Positions 26,009 to 35,242 of a DNA stretch of 64,000 bases are shown here, piece after piece. The notes beneath the pieces were generated by a model. The model saw only the letters and a program-made list of their open reading frames with translations. It searched no databases and had not been told where the DNA came from. Each line of letters opens with the position of its first letter. Within the stretch, counting starts at the first letter, position 1. A program made the position numbers and the translations under genes. Source of the DNA: an uncultured Lachnospiraceae bacterium (lineage in GTDB: Bacteria; Bacillota; Clostridia; Lachnospirales; Lachnospiraceae); NCBI GenBank assembly GCA_910578115.1, contig CAJTPO010000004.1, positions 1 to 64,000 of the forward strand, given 5' to 3'.

Positions 26009-27040
26009 ATGAAACTGATCATTCAGATACCATGCTATAACGAAGCGGAAACATTGGAGATCGCGCTCAACGAACTGCCAAAGCAGATTGAAGGCGTGGA
26101 TGAGATCGAGTATCTGGTCATCAATGACGGCAGCAGTGACGACACGGAACAGGTGGCATTAAACTGGGGTGTCAATTATATTGTTCATTTTAAGCGGAAT
26201 CTTGGTTTGGCGAAAGGATTTCTGGCCGGGATTGATCTGGCGCTCCGCCATGGTGCGGATATTATTGTAAATACGGACGCGGACAACCAGTATTGTGGAG
26301 CGGATATCGAGAAATTGATCCGGCCGATTTTGAGACGGGAGGCCGATATTGTGATCGGCGAGAGACCGATCGATGAGATAACGGAGTTTTCCTATATTAA
26401 GAAGAAGCTGCAGCGCTTCGGAAGTTACGTGGTGCGGCTGGCATCCAGGACGGATATACCGGATGCCCCCAGCGGTTTCCGTGCATACAGCAGGAAGGCC
26501 GCTATGCGTGTCAATGTACATAATGAGTACACGTATACACTGGAGACCATCGTGCAGGCGGGCAGGAATAAGATGGCGATCACATCTGTTCCCGTCAATA
26601 CAAACCCGGAACTGCGTAAATCCAGACTGATGCATTCTATTTTTGACTATGTCAAGAAATCAATGTTGACGATCCTGAGGGCAGTACTGATGTACAAACC
26701 TCTTAAAATATTTTTTCTTCTTGGAAGTACCGCCATGTTGGGGGGTATTGCCATTGGGATCAGGTTTCTGTTCTTCTTCTTTCGGGGAACCGGAACCGGA
26801 CATATCCAGTCCCTGATTCTTGCCACGATGCTGATCATTATAGGTAGTCAGACGATCGTGACCGGACTACAGGCGGATATCATATCAGCGAACCGTAAAC
26901 TGCTGGAGGATGTACAGTATCGGGTAAAGAAACTGGAACTGGGACTACTTGATCCGGATGGCAGGCCGGTAGAAAAAGGAGGCGATGAGAAGGGGAATTT
27001 GAATGTGCAGGGCAGTGTCATAGACGGCACGGAGGTATAA
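26009..27040 (+). CDS. polyprenyl-phosphate glycosyltransferase-like GT2 with two C-terminal membrane helices
   Basis: 343 residues. The DPM1/GtrB-like catalytic domain has IIQIPCYNEAETL, YLVINDGSSDDT and the DxD loop IIVNTDADNQY. After about residue 225 come two hydrophobic helices (IFFLLGSTAMLGGIAIGIRF, SLILATMLIIIGSQTIV), then a charged tail. Such enzymes load a sugar on undecaprenyl phosphate for a flippase and a GT-C enzyme, which fits the GT-C-like gene at 22527. AGGAGGC precedes the ATG by about 8 bases. Confidence 0.88.
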   Translation: MKLIIQIPCYNEAETLEIALNELPKQIEGVDEIEYLVINDGSSDDTEQVALNWGVNYIVHFKRNLGLAKGFLAGIDLALRHGADIIVNTDADNQYCGADIEKLIRPILRREADIVIGERPIDEITEFSYIKKKLQRFGSYVVRLASRTDIPDAPSGFRAYSRKAAMRVNVHNEYTYTLETIVQAGRNKMAITSVPVNTNPELRKSRLMHSIFDYVKKSMLTILRAVLMYKPLKIFFLLGSTAMLGGIAIGIRFLFFFFRGTGTGHIQSLILATMLIIIGSQTIVTGLQADIISANRKLLEDVQYRVKKLELGLLDPDGRPVEKGGDEKGNLNVQGSVIDGTEV

Positions 27041-27044
27041 GATA

Positions 27045-27079
27045 TATAGTAAACGAAATTTCTAATGTCGTTTACTATA
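27045..27079 (+). repeat. 35-bp palindromic repeat, copy 2
   Basis: TATAGTAAACG and CGTTTACTATA flank AAATTTCTAATGT. It starts five bases after the preceding stop codon and is identical over 35 bases to copy 3 at 30029. The two bracket the Ig-like protein gene in the same orientation. Confidence 0.85.
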
Positions 27080-27221
27080 AGTAAGACATTTGTGTCAGGG
27101 ATGACATGGAGGGTAAGTGTAAGTCCATCGGGATTTTGCAATGCAGTTTTGTTAAAATGATGTCTTTTCGTGGACAAAATCCATCATAATACACAAAATT
27201 GTATTTTTGAAAAGACAGCAC

Positions 27222-27250
27222 TTGCTAAATCCGGGAAAGTATCTTATACT
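27222..27250 (+). promoter_or_regulatory. SigA-type promoter of the Ig-like surface protein
   Basis: TTGCTA (27222-27227) and TATACT (27245-27250) are 17 bases apart. Just upstream, GGATTTTG (27131) / CAAAATCC (27175) and TGTCTTTTC (27161) / GAAAAGACA (27209) form two interleaved inverted repeats that could be protein-binding sites. Confidence 0.7.
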
Positions 27251-27292
27251 TAGTACTAGCGTTAATAAATCTAAATGGAGGAGAGAGATACA

Positions 27293-29848
27293 ATGAGAAA
27301 GAAATGTATAGCGATTGCTAAAAAAGCAATGGTGTGGACATTGGCAGCATCCATGCTGGTAGCCACTCCGTTGACAGCATCTGCGGCAGGTCTTCGGGAT
27401 GTGTATAAGGTCGAGGACGGCTGGGGCGGGGATGTTCCGTCGGACAGCAAAGATACTCGTACCGGTACCGTAACATCAACCAATACTGGCACATATACCG
27501 GTGTACTGAAGGACGAGCAGAAGCTGACGGGCATCGTTCTTAACGAAACAGATGTCAAGATGGAAATGGATGGCGCTTATGACCCTAAAAATCCGGTCTT
27601 GAAAGGGTTGGAAGTTGAGTTTTTAGGTAATCTGAGCCAGGACGAGAAGGATAAGTTAGCAAAGCATTTGACTTGGAAATCAAGTAAGCTGAGTGTGGTT
27701 AACCTTAATAACAGGATAGATGCTGAGAATAACAAGAAGGATCCTAACGGTTCTCTGGAGAAGATGACTTTAGTTGCCAGAGGCGGCGGCGAAGCTACCG
27801 TTACGGTAAGTTTGGATGATCATGAGAATAACATTCATTTTACTTCTACCGCTACTGTGTTTGTTAAGCAGTATGCAGAAAAATTGTGGTTTGATGAAGA
27901 GTTGACTGCAAATCCAAATCAGATTACGTATGAAGGAACTTCTGTAGATCTTAATGAGTATTTAAAGAAAGAGCCGAGTACTGCCAATGATGAAGTTACC
28001 TTTGAGATCGTAAAGGATCCCGATAAGGCTGCAACACTTAAGAATGGTGTTCTTAAGTTCAAAGCCAAGAAGGATGGAAAGGTGGTAACTGTAGTCGCTA
28101 TAGGCGAAAGGCACAAATCAGCTAATACACCTATTACTGTACAGAAAGCTAATCATGCAACCAAAGTTGAAATCAGAGAAGTAGGAAAAGACAAAGTTAA
28201 GAAATTTGACTGGTTGGTTAATACTTATGGTGATGAAGAGAATAAGATCGAAAGTGCTCCCAAGTTTGAAGCAGTGTTGTGGGCAAAGGTAGACGGAAGT
28301 AATAAAGCAAAAGAGCTTACGGCAGAGGATCGCAATCAGTGTACGGATAAGATTACATGGTCGTCCAAGAAACCGGCTATCGTAGAGGTAGAGGGTAATG
28401 GTGATCAGGTAACATTGATTCCGAAGGCAGTAGGTACAGCGCAGGTTGTAGCACAGTCATCAGGCGGTAAGAAAGGAACATTTAATGTTACTGTCAGAGC
28501 TAATATGACTGGATTTGAGATTACTGCAGAGACAAAGAATCTGTATTCCGGACAGACAGTAAAATTGGGTTCTGATCAGAAATATGCGGCTAATGGTAGT
28601 GATAATTTCACAGAGACAGCTTTGGCATGGGCTATTGAAGGTGCAGATAACACAGAAACAAAGAAGATGAAGAGCGTAGCATCAATCAATGCTAAAGGTG
28701 TTCTGACAATTAAGCCTGATCTTAAAGGGGTAACCAAGATTAGAGTTACGGCAACCAATGCCAAGGCAATTGGTAAGAAGAATGTAGATAAAGAGTATCA
28801 GAAGGCTAAGGCAATGCCTAAAAAGGAGATGGAATTTAATCTGACACAGATTGATATTACTTCCATTACAGTATACTCTAATATGTATTCTACTGGTAAG
28901 AAGATTGCTGGTGCTTTGTCTGATGGCAGTAGGGTGAAAACAGATAAAGGTATAGACCAGACAATAGCGGTTGACAGATCCAAAACATATAAGGTTGTTG
29001 CAACAGCAAAGATAGACGGTAAAGAGATTGATAAGCTTCCGGATGGAAAACCGATTGCAACAGCGCTGAGCTGGGTAACCAGTAACGATAAGATTGCGAC
29101 AGCAAGAGGAAACAGTAACGGCAGTGGTACAGTTGCAGCTGTTAAGAAGGGTAAAGCTAATATTTCTATTAACGGTTCTGCGAAGAAGGGCAGTAAGTAT
29201 GTAGCAATTAAGGCAACCTTCAAGACTAATGTTACAGTGCCGACAAAGACTCTTGTGTTGACTACGAAGAACAGCGCAATTGCCGGAACCAATAAGAATC
29301 AGACGATTACTCTTAAGGCTGCGCTGCAGAAAGGAACGACAAGCAAGGCTAAAGATATTGTTTGGACAGCAACTCGGAATGGTGAAAAAGTAAGTCAGAC
29401 AACCAGTAGCAAGGAAAACAGCATCAAGGGCGGAAAACTTGTACTTAAGAAAGATAAGTATAATGTTGGAGATACATTTGTAGTAACTGCAAGACTCCCT
29501 GAGGCTGGTGTTCAGACATCCATGACGCTGAAGGTTGTTAAGGCAAGCGGTAAGGTACAGTTTGTAGAGAATGAGTCAAGTGATGGGAAAATTACATCTA
29601 TTAGTAAAGCAAGTACAGACGATACTTTTGAAATTTTCTCTAAGATTCAGGTGAGTGGAACAACCGGTTGGGAATTGCCTGGAGCAGACGAGGGTAAAGT
29701 AGCAGCGGTTACCTACACTGTAAATAAGAAAGGTATTGTTCAGCTGGTAGGTAATAAGGTTACTCCGATTAAGAAGGGTAACGTTAAGATTACTGCTACA
29801 ACAGCAGATGGCAAGAAAGCAACACTGACAGTTAAGGTTACAGACTAA
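27293..29848 (+). CDS. secreted protein with bacterial Ig-like (Big2) domains
   Basis: 851 residues from the ATG at 27293, which follows GGAGGAGAG; an in-frame ATG at 27275 would precede that site. A clear signal peptide (KKAMVWTLAASMLVATPLTA) ends at ASAA. The body is lysine- and threonine-rich beta structure with several Big2-like repeats, each with a W-S-S or W-T-S core and a closing GTAQVVAQS, KGNVKITATT or GSGTVAAVKKG strand. No LPxTG, SLH or choline-binding module is visible, so it may be released or held by the Ig domains. Codon use is more AT-rich than the neighbours. It has its own promoter and terminator. It is probably an abundant surface protein. Confidence 0.8.
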   Translation: MRKKCIAIAKKAMVWTLAASMLVATPLTASAAGLRDVYKVEDGWGGDVPSDSKDTRTGTVTSTNTGTYTGVLKDEQKLTGIVLNETDVKMEMDGAYDPKNPVLKGLEVEFLGNLSQDEKDKLAKHLTWKSSKLSVVNLNNRIDAENNKKDPNGSLEKMTLVARGGGEATVTVSLDDHENNIHFTSTATVFVKQYAEKLWFDEELTANPNQITYEGTSVDLNEYLKKEPSTANDEVTFEIVKDPDKAATLKNGVLKFKAKKDGKVVTVVAIGERHKSANTPITVQKANHATKVEIREVGKDKVKKFDWLVNTYGDEENKIESAPKFEAVLWAKVDGSNKAKELTAEDRNQCTDKITWSSKKPAIVEVEGNGDQVTLIPKAVGTAQVVAQSSGGKKGTFNVTVRANMTGFEITAETKNLYSGQTVKLGSDQKYAANGSDNFTETALAWAIEGADNTETKKMKSVASINAKGVLTIKPDLKGVTKIRVTATNAKAIGKKNVDKEYQKAKAMPKKEMEFNLTQIDITSITVYSNMYSTGKKIAGALSDGSRVKTDKGIDQTIAVDRSKTYKVVATAKIDGKEIDKLPDGKPIATALSWVTSNDKIATARGNSNGSGTVAAVKKGKANISINGSAKKGSKYVAIKATFKTNVTVPTKTLVLTTKNSAIAGTNKNQTITLKAALQKGTTSKAKDIVWTATRNGEKVSQTTSSKENSIKGGKLVLKKDKYNVGDTFVVTARLPEAGVQTSMTLKVVKASGKVQFVENESSDGKITSISKASTDDTFEIFSKIQVSGTTGWELPGADEGKVAAVTYTVNKKGIVQLVGNKVTPIKKGNVKITATTADGKKATLTVKVTD

Positions 29849-29920
29849 AGTTATGTTTTCGATGTCATGAAATGAATTAAGCTAAATCTATTAAAAATTA
29901 GATTATATTAATGCGGGTTA

Positions 29921-29952
29921 GAACCCCTCCAGGCTTTTGCTTGGAGGGGTTC
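29921..29952 (+). terminator. probable terminator of the Ig-like protein gene
   Basis: GAACCCCTCCA (29921-29931) pairs with TGGAGGGGTTC (29942-29952), and the stem extends inward with one G-U pair. The T tract is poor. The rest of the gap to 30265 holds palindrome copy 3 and nothing else I can support. Confidence 0.7.
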
Positions 29953-30028
29953 AGCTTGTTGTCTGTTGTCCATTGATGAATTAAGCACCGCCCAAAACGG
30001 GTCAAACACTTGTAGGAAGAACGGGAAT

Positions 30029-30063
30029 TATAGTAAACGAAATTTCTAATGTCGTTTACTATA
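30029..30063 (+). repeat. 35-bp palindromic repeat, copy 3
   Basis: Identical to copy 2 over 35 bases and in the same orientation, so the two are direct repeats about 2.95 kb apart. Each is itself an inverted repeat with 11-base arms. Confidence 0.85.
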
Positions 30064-30265
30064 GTTGTTGAAAAAAGGTCTAAAGAGATATATCATATCA
30101 GTAAAGAGATATTCAGCACACAGATTATCGTCATTCAGAACGATTGCCAGTGCTCTTACAACAACATAGTATTTCTTATGAATAAATAATTTTAGTGGAA
30201 GATGTAACAGACATAATACATTCTGGAAGAAATCAAAGTGCATCAGGGAAGGAATTGACAGTTAT

Positions 30266-31393
30266 ATGAAAAAGAAAATTATTATGATCGGGCCGGTTTA
30301 TCCTTATAAGGGCGGAATTTCTCATTATACAGGACTGATGTATCGGGAATTAGTCAAGCATAATGATGTAGAGATGCTGACCTATAAGATGCAGTATCCG
30401 AAAATTTTATTTCACAAGGAACAGCGGGATTACAGTAATGACAGCTTTAAAATCGACGGGGCAAGTTATATGCTGCATACGGCCAATCCGTTTAATATTA
30501 TCAGAACAGCGCGCTATATCAGGCATCAGAGGCCTGATATGGTGCTGATTCAGTGGTGGCATCCATATTTTGCGCCCTGTTATTTTCTGCTGGAGCGGTT
30601 TATAGGGAAGCAGAATCTTGTATTTGTATGTCATAATGTCTTTCCTCATGAAAGATTTCCGATGGACAAGCTGCTTACGCGTCTGGCGCTAAAGCATGGG
30701 AAACACTATATCGTGCATGCTAAAGAAGAGGGAAAGGAGTTGGAGAAAATAAAGGAGAGAGCTGATTATACGGTGACTCCGCATCCGACCTATAATGCCT
30801 TTCGGTTTGAGGGCCTCAGTAAGGAGCAGGCGCGTGACAGGTTGGATATTGAATATGATAAGAAGGTATTGTTGTTTTTTGGTTATGTGAGGGAATATAA
30901 GGGGTTAAAGTATCTGTTGCAGGCACTGCCCAGAATTGTCAGGAATCTGGACGGACAGGTGCAGCTCTGGGTCGTGGGTGAGTTTGGAGCGGACAGAGAA
31001 GAGTATACGGAATTAATCAACGGACTGGAGATAGGGGACTATGTTAATGTGGTGGATTCCTATACACCAGACCGGGAAGTGGAACAGTATTTCGCAGCAG
31101 CGGATCTGGTAGTATTGCCATATGTATCGGCGACGCAGAGCGGTATTGTACAGATTGCATACGGGTTTATAAAGCCTGTGATTGTGACGAATGTGGGCGG
31201 TCTGCCGGATGTGGTGGAGGACGGAAAGACCGGTTATGTGGTGGAGCCGGAGAAACCGGAAGAGATTGCTGAGGCAGTATGCAGATTTTATGAGGAAGAT
31301 GTGGAGCGGCGTTTGATAGAGAATATCGAGAAGGCGGCACAGAGATTCTCGTGGGAGAGAATGGGGGAAGTGATTGAAAGGTTTTATGAATAG
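30266..31393 (+). CDS. family 4 glycosyltransferase
   Basis: 375 residues with the GT-B fold: the N-terminal glycine loop YPYKGGISHYTGLM, the inter-domain segment VLLFFGYVREYKGLKYLL near residue 205, and the donor-binding region VLPYVSATQSGIVQIAYGF with the conserved glutamate replaced by the Q-S-G arrangement often seen in GT4. IVTNVGGLPDVV and GYVVEPEKPEEIA follow. The start follows GGGAAGGAATTGACA. It probably adds a sugar in the same surface glycan as its neighbours; specificity is unknown. Confidence 0.88.
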   Translation: MKKKIIMIGPVYPYKGGISHYTGLMYRELVKHNDVEMLTYKMQYPKILFHKEQRDYSNDSFKIDGASYMLHTANPFNIIRTARYIRHQRPDMVLIQWWHPYFAPCYFLLERFIGKQNLVFVCHNVFPHERFPMDKLLTRLALKHGKHYIVHAKEEGKELEKIKERADYTVTPHPTYNAFRFEGLSKEQARDRLDIEYDKKVLLFFGYVREYKGLKYLLQALPRIVRNLDGQVQLWVVGEFGADREEYTELINGLEIGDYVNVVDSYTPDREVEQYFAAADLVVLPYVSATQSGIVQIAYGFIKPVIVTNVGGLPDVVEDGKTGYVVEPEKPEEIAEAVCRFYEEDVERRLIENIEKAAQRFSWERMGEVIERFYE

Positions 31394-31434
31394 CAGGGAG
31401 GCGAAGGAGATTGGAGGGGATTGAATACAATTTT

Positions 31435-31464
31435 TTGTTGTGTAGATAGAAGTTTGGCTACTAT
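31435..31464 (+). promoter_or_regulatory. possible promoter of the XRE regulator gene
   Basis: TTGTTG (31435-31440) and TACTAT (31459-31464) are 18 bases apart. TGTTG and CAACA nearer the gene (about 31494-31517) form a short dyad that could be an autoregulatory site. Both are modest matches. Confidence 0.35.
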
Positions 31465-31543
31465 TCGTGTGATTTTTATCTTACTTCTTTATGTTGTGTA
31501 ATAATCTATTCAACAACGAAAGAGGAAGTGAAGGATAAGATAC

Positions 31544-31891
31544 ATGAAAGAACTACGCGAGGTAATAAGAGATTTACGAGATGATCATGATATGAAACAG
31601 AGGGAGGTCGCAGCTTATTTGAATGTTTCACCACAGTGCTATCAGAGCTACGAAAGCGGGCGGTGTGCTGTGCCTACAGCGGTATTGATTGCCCTGGCGA
31701 AGCTGTATCGTGTAAGTGTCGATTATCTTCTGGGGGTGGATACAAGTTATCTTGGCAGTACAAATCTTACGAATATCTATTATAATGGAACAACAATGCA
31801 TAAGGTAGTGTACGATATACAGAGAGTTAAGAAGAATAAGAGGCAGGAACTACTGACCTTTATACAGTTTTTGATTGAGGATGATGAATGA
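31544..31891 (+). CDS. XRE-family helix-turn-helix regulator
   Basis: 115 residues. Residues 5-64 form a Cro/CI-type helix-turn-helix (REVAAYLNVSPQCYQSYESGR, with a final LYRVSVDYLLG). The C-terminal 45 residues are a basic helix (QRVKKNKRQELLTFIQFLIE) that may mediate dimerisation. GAGGAAGTGAAGG precedes the ATG. The next gene encodes an AAA-ATPase/nuclease protein on the same strand about 130 bases on; control of that gene is possible but not shown. Confidence 0.85.
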   Translation: MKELREVIRDLRDDHDMKQREVAAYLNVSPQCYQSYESGRCAVPTAVLIALAKLYRVSVDYLLGVDTSYLGSTNLTNIYYNGTTMHKVVYDIQRVKKNKRQELLTFIQFLIEDDE

Positions 31892-32022
31892 AGGGAATCT
31901 GACAGGCGATTCTGATTCATTGCTTTTCAGGACAAAAGCAGGTATACTGATAATACAGGTAAATGAAAAGGGCGGATGGAGCATTCATGTGCCATTGTGT
32001 TATACAGAGAGAGTGACAGTCC

Positions 32023-33750
32023 ATGAAAAGAGTGATCGGTATTGGAAAACAGGATTTTGAGAAGATCCGGACAAATAATAATTTTTATATAGATAAGACA
32101 GATTTTATACGGGAATGGTGGGAGACAGACGATGAGGTGACTCTGATCACACGCCCGCGACGCTTTGGTAAAACTCTGAATATGAGTATGCTGGAGAAGT
32201 TTTTTTCTGTCAGATATGCTGGAAGGTGTGAGCTGTTTGAAGGCCTTTCCATATGGCAGATTGAAAAGTATCGGAGATTGCAGGGGACATATCCGGTCAT
32301 TAACCTGTCTTTTGCTAATGTCAAGGAAGCCGATCCGGAAGGAATGAAGCGATCTGTTAAGCGTATCATTGAGGACATCTATAATAAGAGCACCTTTCTA
32401 CTTGAAGGAGGTCTGTTGACAGAAAACGAAAAGGCTTATTTCCACAGTGTAAACTGTGACATGGAAGATATTGAGGCAACGTGGACTTTGCATAAGATGT
32501 CGGATTTTCTGTCCCGCTATTATGGAAGAAAAGTCATTATCCTTCTGGACGAATATGATACCCCGATGCAGGAGGCGTATGTAAACGGCTACTGGAAGGA
32601 AATGTCGGATTTTATAAGAAGCCTGTTCAATTCAACTTTTAAGACGAATCCTTATCTGGAACGAGCTGTTATGACGGGGGTCACGAGAGTCAGTAAAGAA
32701 TCGATCTTTTCAGACCTGAATAATCTGGAAGTTGTAACCACGACCTCCGGGAAGTATGCAGACAGTTTCGGATTTACGGAAGAAGAAGTTTTTGCGTCGC
32801 TTGAAGAGTATGGCCTGTCCGGACAGGAGGAGCTGATCAGGAAGTGGTATGATGGCTTTACTTTTGGAGAGACGGCAGATATCTATAATCCGTGGTCAGT
32901 GATCAATTTCCTTGATAAAAAGAAGGCAGGCACATACTGGGCGAATACCAGTTCCAACAGTCTTGTGAGCAAACTGATCCGAGAAGGAGATCTGGAAATC
33001 AAGAAAACGTTTGAGCGTTTGATGCAGGGCAAAACGATTTGTATGGAGATAGATGAGCAGATCATTTATGATCAGCTGCCTGTGAAGAGAAATGCCATCT
33101 GGAGCCTTCTGCTTGCCAGTGGTTATCTGAAAGTAAAGAAACATCAGGCCTATGCGACGGAGTATGGCGACTGGAAAGAAGAATATGAACTGGAATTGAC
33201 CAATTTTGAGACACGGGTTATGTTTATCGGTATGGTGAGAGGCTGGTTTGCCCCCGTACTGGGTGACTATAATGATTTCATCAGTGCACTGTTGGCAGCG
33301 GATGTAAAGGCAATGAATGTCTATATGAATAAGGTGTCTTCGGAGATATTCAGCAGCTTTGATACCGGGAACAGGCCATCAGAAAGGCAGCCAGAGCGAT
33401 TTTATCATGGCTTTGTATTGGGTTTGATGGTGGAGCTTGCGGACCGGTATACGATCACGTCGAATCGTGAGAGCGGGTTTGGCAGATATGATATCATGCT
33501 GGAGCCGAGAAACACAGAATATGATGCAGTCATACTGGAATTTAAGGTACAGGATGAGGAGGAAAAGGAACTATCTGACACGGTACAGGATGCATTGCGG
33601 CAGATAGAGGAGAAGGGGTATCAGGCAAATCTGACGGCAAATGGAATCCCGAAAGAGCGTATACGGAAATACGGGTTTGCTTTTTGCGGGAAGAGGGTGC
33701 TGATTGGCGGTGGAAGTGCGAACACTGTGGATGATTGTAGAAGATGTTAA
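32023..33750 (+). CDS. AAA-ATPase-like / PD-(D/E)XK nuclease domain protein
   Basis: 575 residues of the family that joins an AAA-ATPase-like domain (PF09820 type) to a C-terminal PDDEXK_9-type nuclease domain. The P-loop is RPRRFGKT (44-51), a Walker B-like strand is VIILLDEYDTPMQEAY, and the nuclease-like core is FGRYDIMLEP followed by AVILEFKVQ. The family is abundant in gut Firmicutes and Bacteroidetes, often as scattered orphans, and its role is unclear (defence, toxin or mobile-element related have been suggested). The ribosome binding site is weak (GAGAGAGTGACAG). It follows the XRE gene. Confidence 0.85.
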   Translation: MKRVIGIGKQDFEKIRTNNNFYIDKTDFIREWWETDDEVTLITRPRRFGKTLNMSMLEKFFSVRYAGRCELFEGLSIWQIEKYRRLQGTYPVINLSFANVKEADPEGMKRSVKRIIEDIYNKSTFLLEGGLLTENEKAYFHSVNCDMEDIEATWTLHKMSDFLSRYYGRKVIILLDEYDTPMQEAYVNGYWKEMSDFIRSLFNSTFKTNPYLERAVMTGVTRVSKESIFSDLNNLEVVTTTSGKYADSFGFTEEEVFASLEEYGLSGQEELIRKWYDGFTFGETADIYNPWSVINFLDKKKAGTYWANTSSNSLVSKLIREGDLEIKKTFERLMQGKTICMEIDEQIIYDQLPVKRNAIWSLLLASGYLKVKKHQAYATEYGDWKEEYELELTNFETRVMFIGMVRGWFAPVLGDYNDFISALLAADVKAMNVYMNKVSSEIFSSFDTGNRPSERQPERFYHGFVLGLMVELADRYTITSNRESGFGRYDIMLEPRNTEYDAVILEFKVQDEEEKELSDTVQDALRQIEEKGYQANLTANGIPKERIRKYGFAFCGKRVLIGGGSANTVDDCRRC

Positions 33751-33831
33751 AGGAAGCAGGAGAAGAGCTTATAACGGTAATCGTTGTTGGTTCAAAAGAT
33801 CAGGGGTATGGAATATTATAAAGAGGATGAA

Positions 33832-34713
33832 ATGAACATGCTGCAGAATGAGAGAATACATGAGACAGAGATGCCGCTGATCTCTATTATTGTGCCGGTG
33901 TATCAGGTACGTGATTATGTTGGGGAATGTGTAGAATCGATACGGCAGCAGACTTATACGAATCTGGAGATTCTGTTGGTAGATGATGGCAGTACGGATG
34001 GTTCTGGTGAAATGTGTGATGAATATGCGCGTACGGATGAACGGATCAGGGTGATTCATCAAGAGAACAGAGGGCAGGCTGGTGCTAGAAATACAGGTTT
34101 GGATAATGTGCAGGGTGAGTATATAGCCTTCGTGGACAGCGACGATTTGGTGTTGCCTGATTATATAGAAGTTTTATACATGCTTCTTACGAAGCATGCG
34201 GCGGATCTTGCGGCATGTGCGTATGTAAAGGGGACGACGGAAGAATTGGCGGTTGCCAGAACTGTTAGCGGGAAACAAGAGTCTTCTGGGGATGTAGAGG
34301 AACTTTGCATATCGTCGGAGAAAATGTTGCGGCAGTGGCATGGGAAGTATAAGATGCAGGAGACGGTGGTGTGGAATAAGCTTTATCATAGAGACGTTTG
34401 GAATGGAAAAAGAAGAATGAGATTTCCGGAAGGAAGAAGCCTTGAGGATGTTCTGATAAGCCACCTGATCATTGAAAGCGTAGAGAGGATCGCATTGACA
34501 ACGCAGGCACTTTATTTTTATCGTGTCAGGGACGGCAGTATTACTGTACAGACGAAATATGACCGTGAAAAGATCAGGAGGAATTTGGAGGCGCAGAGGG
34601 AGCGCATGGTTTTTTTTAGAGAAAGGAGATATTGGCGGGCGTATTTTAATCTTTTGGTGGGGTATTTACTGCATTGGGGGTGGTTTGTATGGTGGGCAGT
34701 GCGAAGATTTTGA
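33832..34713 (+). CDS. family 2 glycosyltransferase
   Basis: 293 residues from 33832, where AGAGGATGAA precedes the ATG; an ATG at 33808 behind CAGGGGT is the alternative. The GT-A core includes ISIIVPVYQVRDYV, LVDDGSTDGSGEM and AFVDSDDLVLPDY. The catalytic-base region is RFPEGRSLEDVLISH. The C-terminal helix with many aromatic residues (FNLLVGYLLHWGWFVWW) may contact the membrane. It is the last gene before base composition drops and the long non-coding stretch begins. Confidence 0.87.
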   Translation: MNMLQNERIHETEMPLISIIVPVYQVRDYVGECVESIRQQTYTNLEILLVDDGSTDGSGEMCDEYARTDERIRVIHQENRGQAGARNTGLDNVQGEYIAFVDSDDLVLPDYIEVLYMLLTKHAADLAACAYVKGTTEELAVARTVSGKQESSGDVEELCISSEKMLRQWHGKYKMQETVVWNKLYHRDVWNGKRRMRFPEGRSLEDVLISHLIIESVERIALTTQALYFYRVRDGSITVQTKYDREKIRRNLEAQRERMVFFRERRYWRAYFNLLVGYLLHWGWFVWWAVRRF

Positions 34714-34886
34714 GACGAGGAAGCATGTTTGTTTACGGGAGATAAATTTGAAATTTTCAATACGGATAATTTGTTTTTAGGATCATGTTTCTGTGTTTAT
34801 AGATGATCATAATTTAATCAAAAAAGTATTGTTATAGCAAATTTTTTATGCTGGTGGAAGAGACAGTATAAAAAGTTTAGAAGTTG

Positions 34887-34936
34887 AAAAAATATTCTTG
34901 TATAGTCCTTATTGGGGGCAATACAAGAATTTTTTG
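34887..34936 (+). terminator. bidirectional-type terminator
   Basis: ATTCTTGTAT (34894-34903) and ATACAAGAAT (34921-34930) form a 10-bp stem with an A run before it and TTTTTT after it. It lies in a 529-base gap (34714-35242) that otherwise holds only the conserved element at 34996 and no supported gene. It isolates the glycan operon from upstream transcription. Confidence 0.8.
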
Positions 34937-34995
34937 CTTTTATAATTGTAAATTAGATTCTAATATTTCCTATAGCATATGAAATGGAAAAATAT

Positions 34996-35080
34996 GTTTA
35001 GTGTTATTGACTCTAAAATGAGATATGGATATCAATTTGTTTTATAATCCTAAGTCGAGGGTACTTGTTGTTATTCTTGG
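34996..35080 (+). promoter_or_regulatory. conserved intergenic element, copy A
   Basis: About 85 bases (GTTTAGTG ... ACTCTAAAAT ... TTTGTTTTATAATC ... GTACTTGTT) are roughly 70 percent identical by eye to 62756-62838. Both copies sit in long AT-rich gaps upstream of glycan-locus genes and share TATAAT, though no matching -35 is visible. It may be an unusual promoter or leader. Confidence 0.45.
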
Positions 35081-35242
35081 AGAATTAAGAATCAGAGCAT
35101 ATCCAGGCATGATAACAAAGGAATATAGTATTAATTTGATAGAACGATACTTTTTAAACTAAACGGATGTCGGTAACTGAGTTAATAATACAAATTAGGA
35201 TTAATAAGAATTTAAATACACTGCAGGGGAATATTTAGTAGT

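Noticed and set aside
30046..30243. Minus-strand open frame of 65 codons in the gap before the GT4 gene
   Set aside because: It starts inside no promoter-like context and includes the palindromic repeat; there is no family resemblance.
31875..32060. Small open frame between the XRE gene and the AAA-ATPase gene
   Set aside because: It overlaps both neighbours in another frame and has no ribosome binding site or recognisable product.
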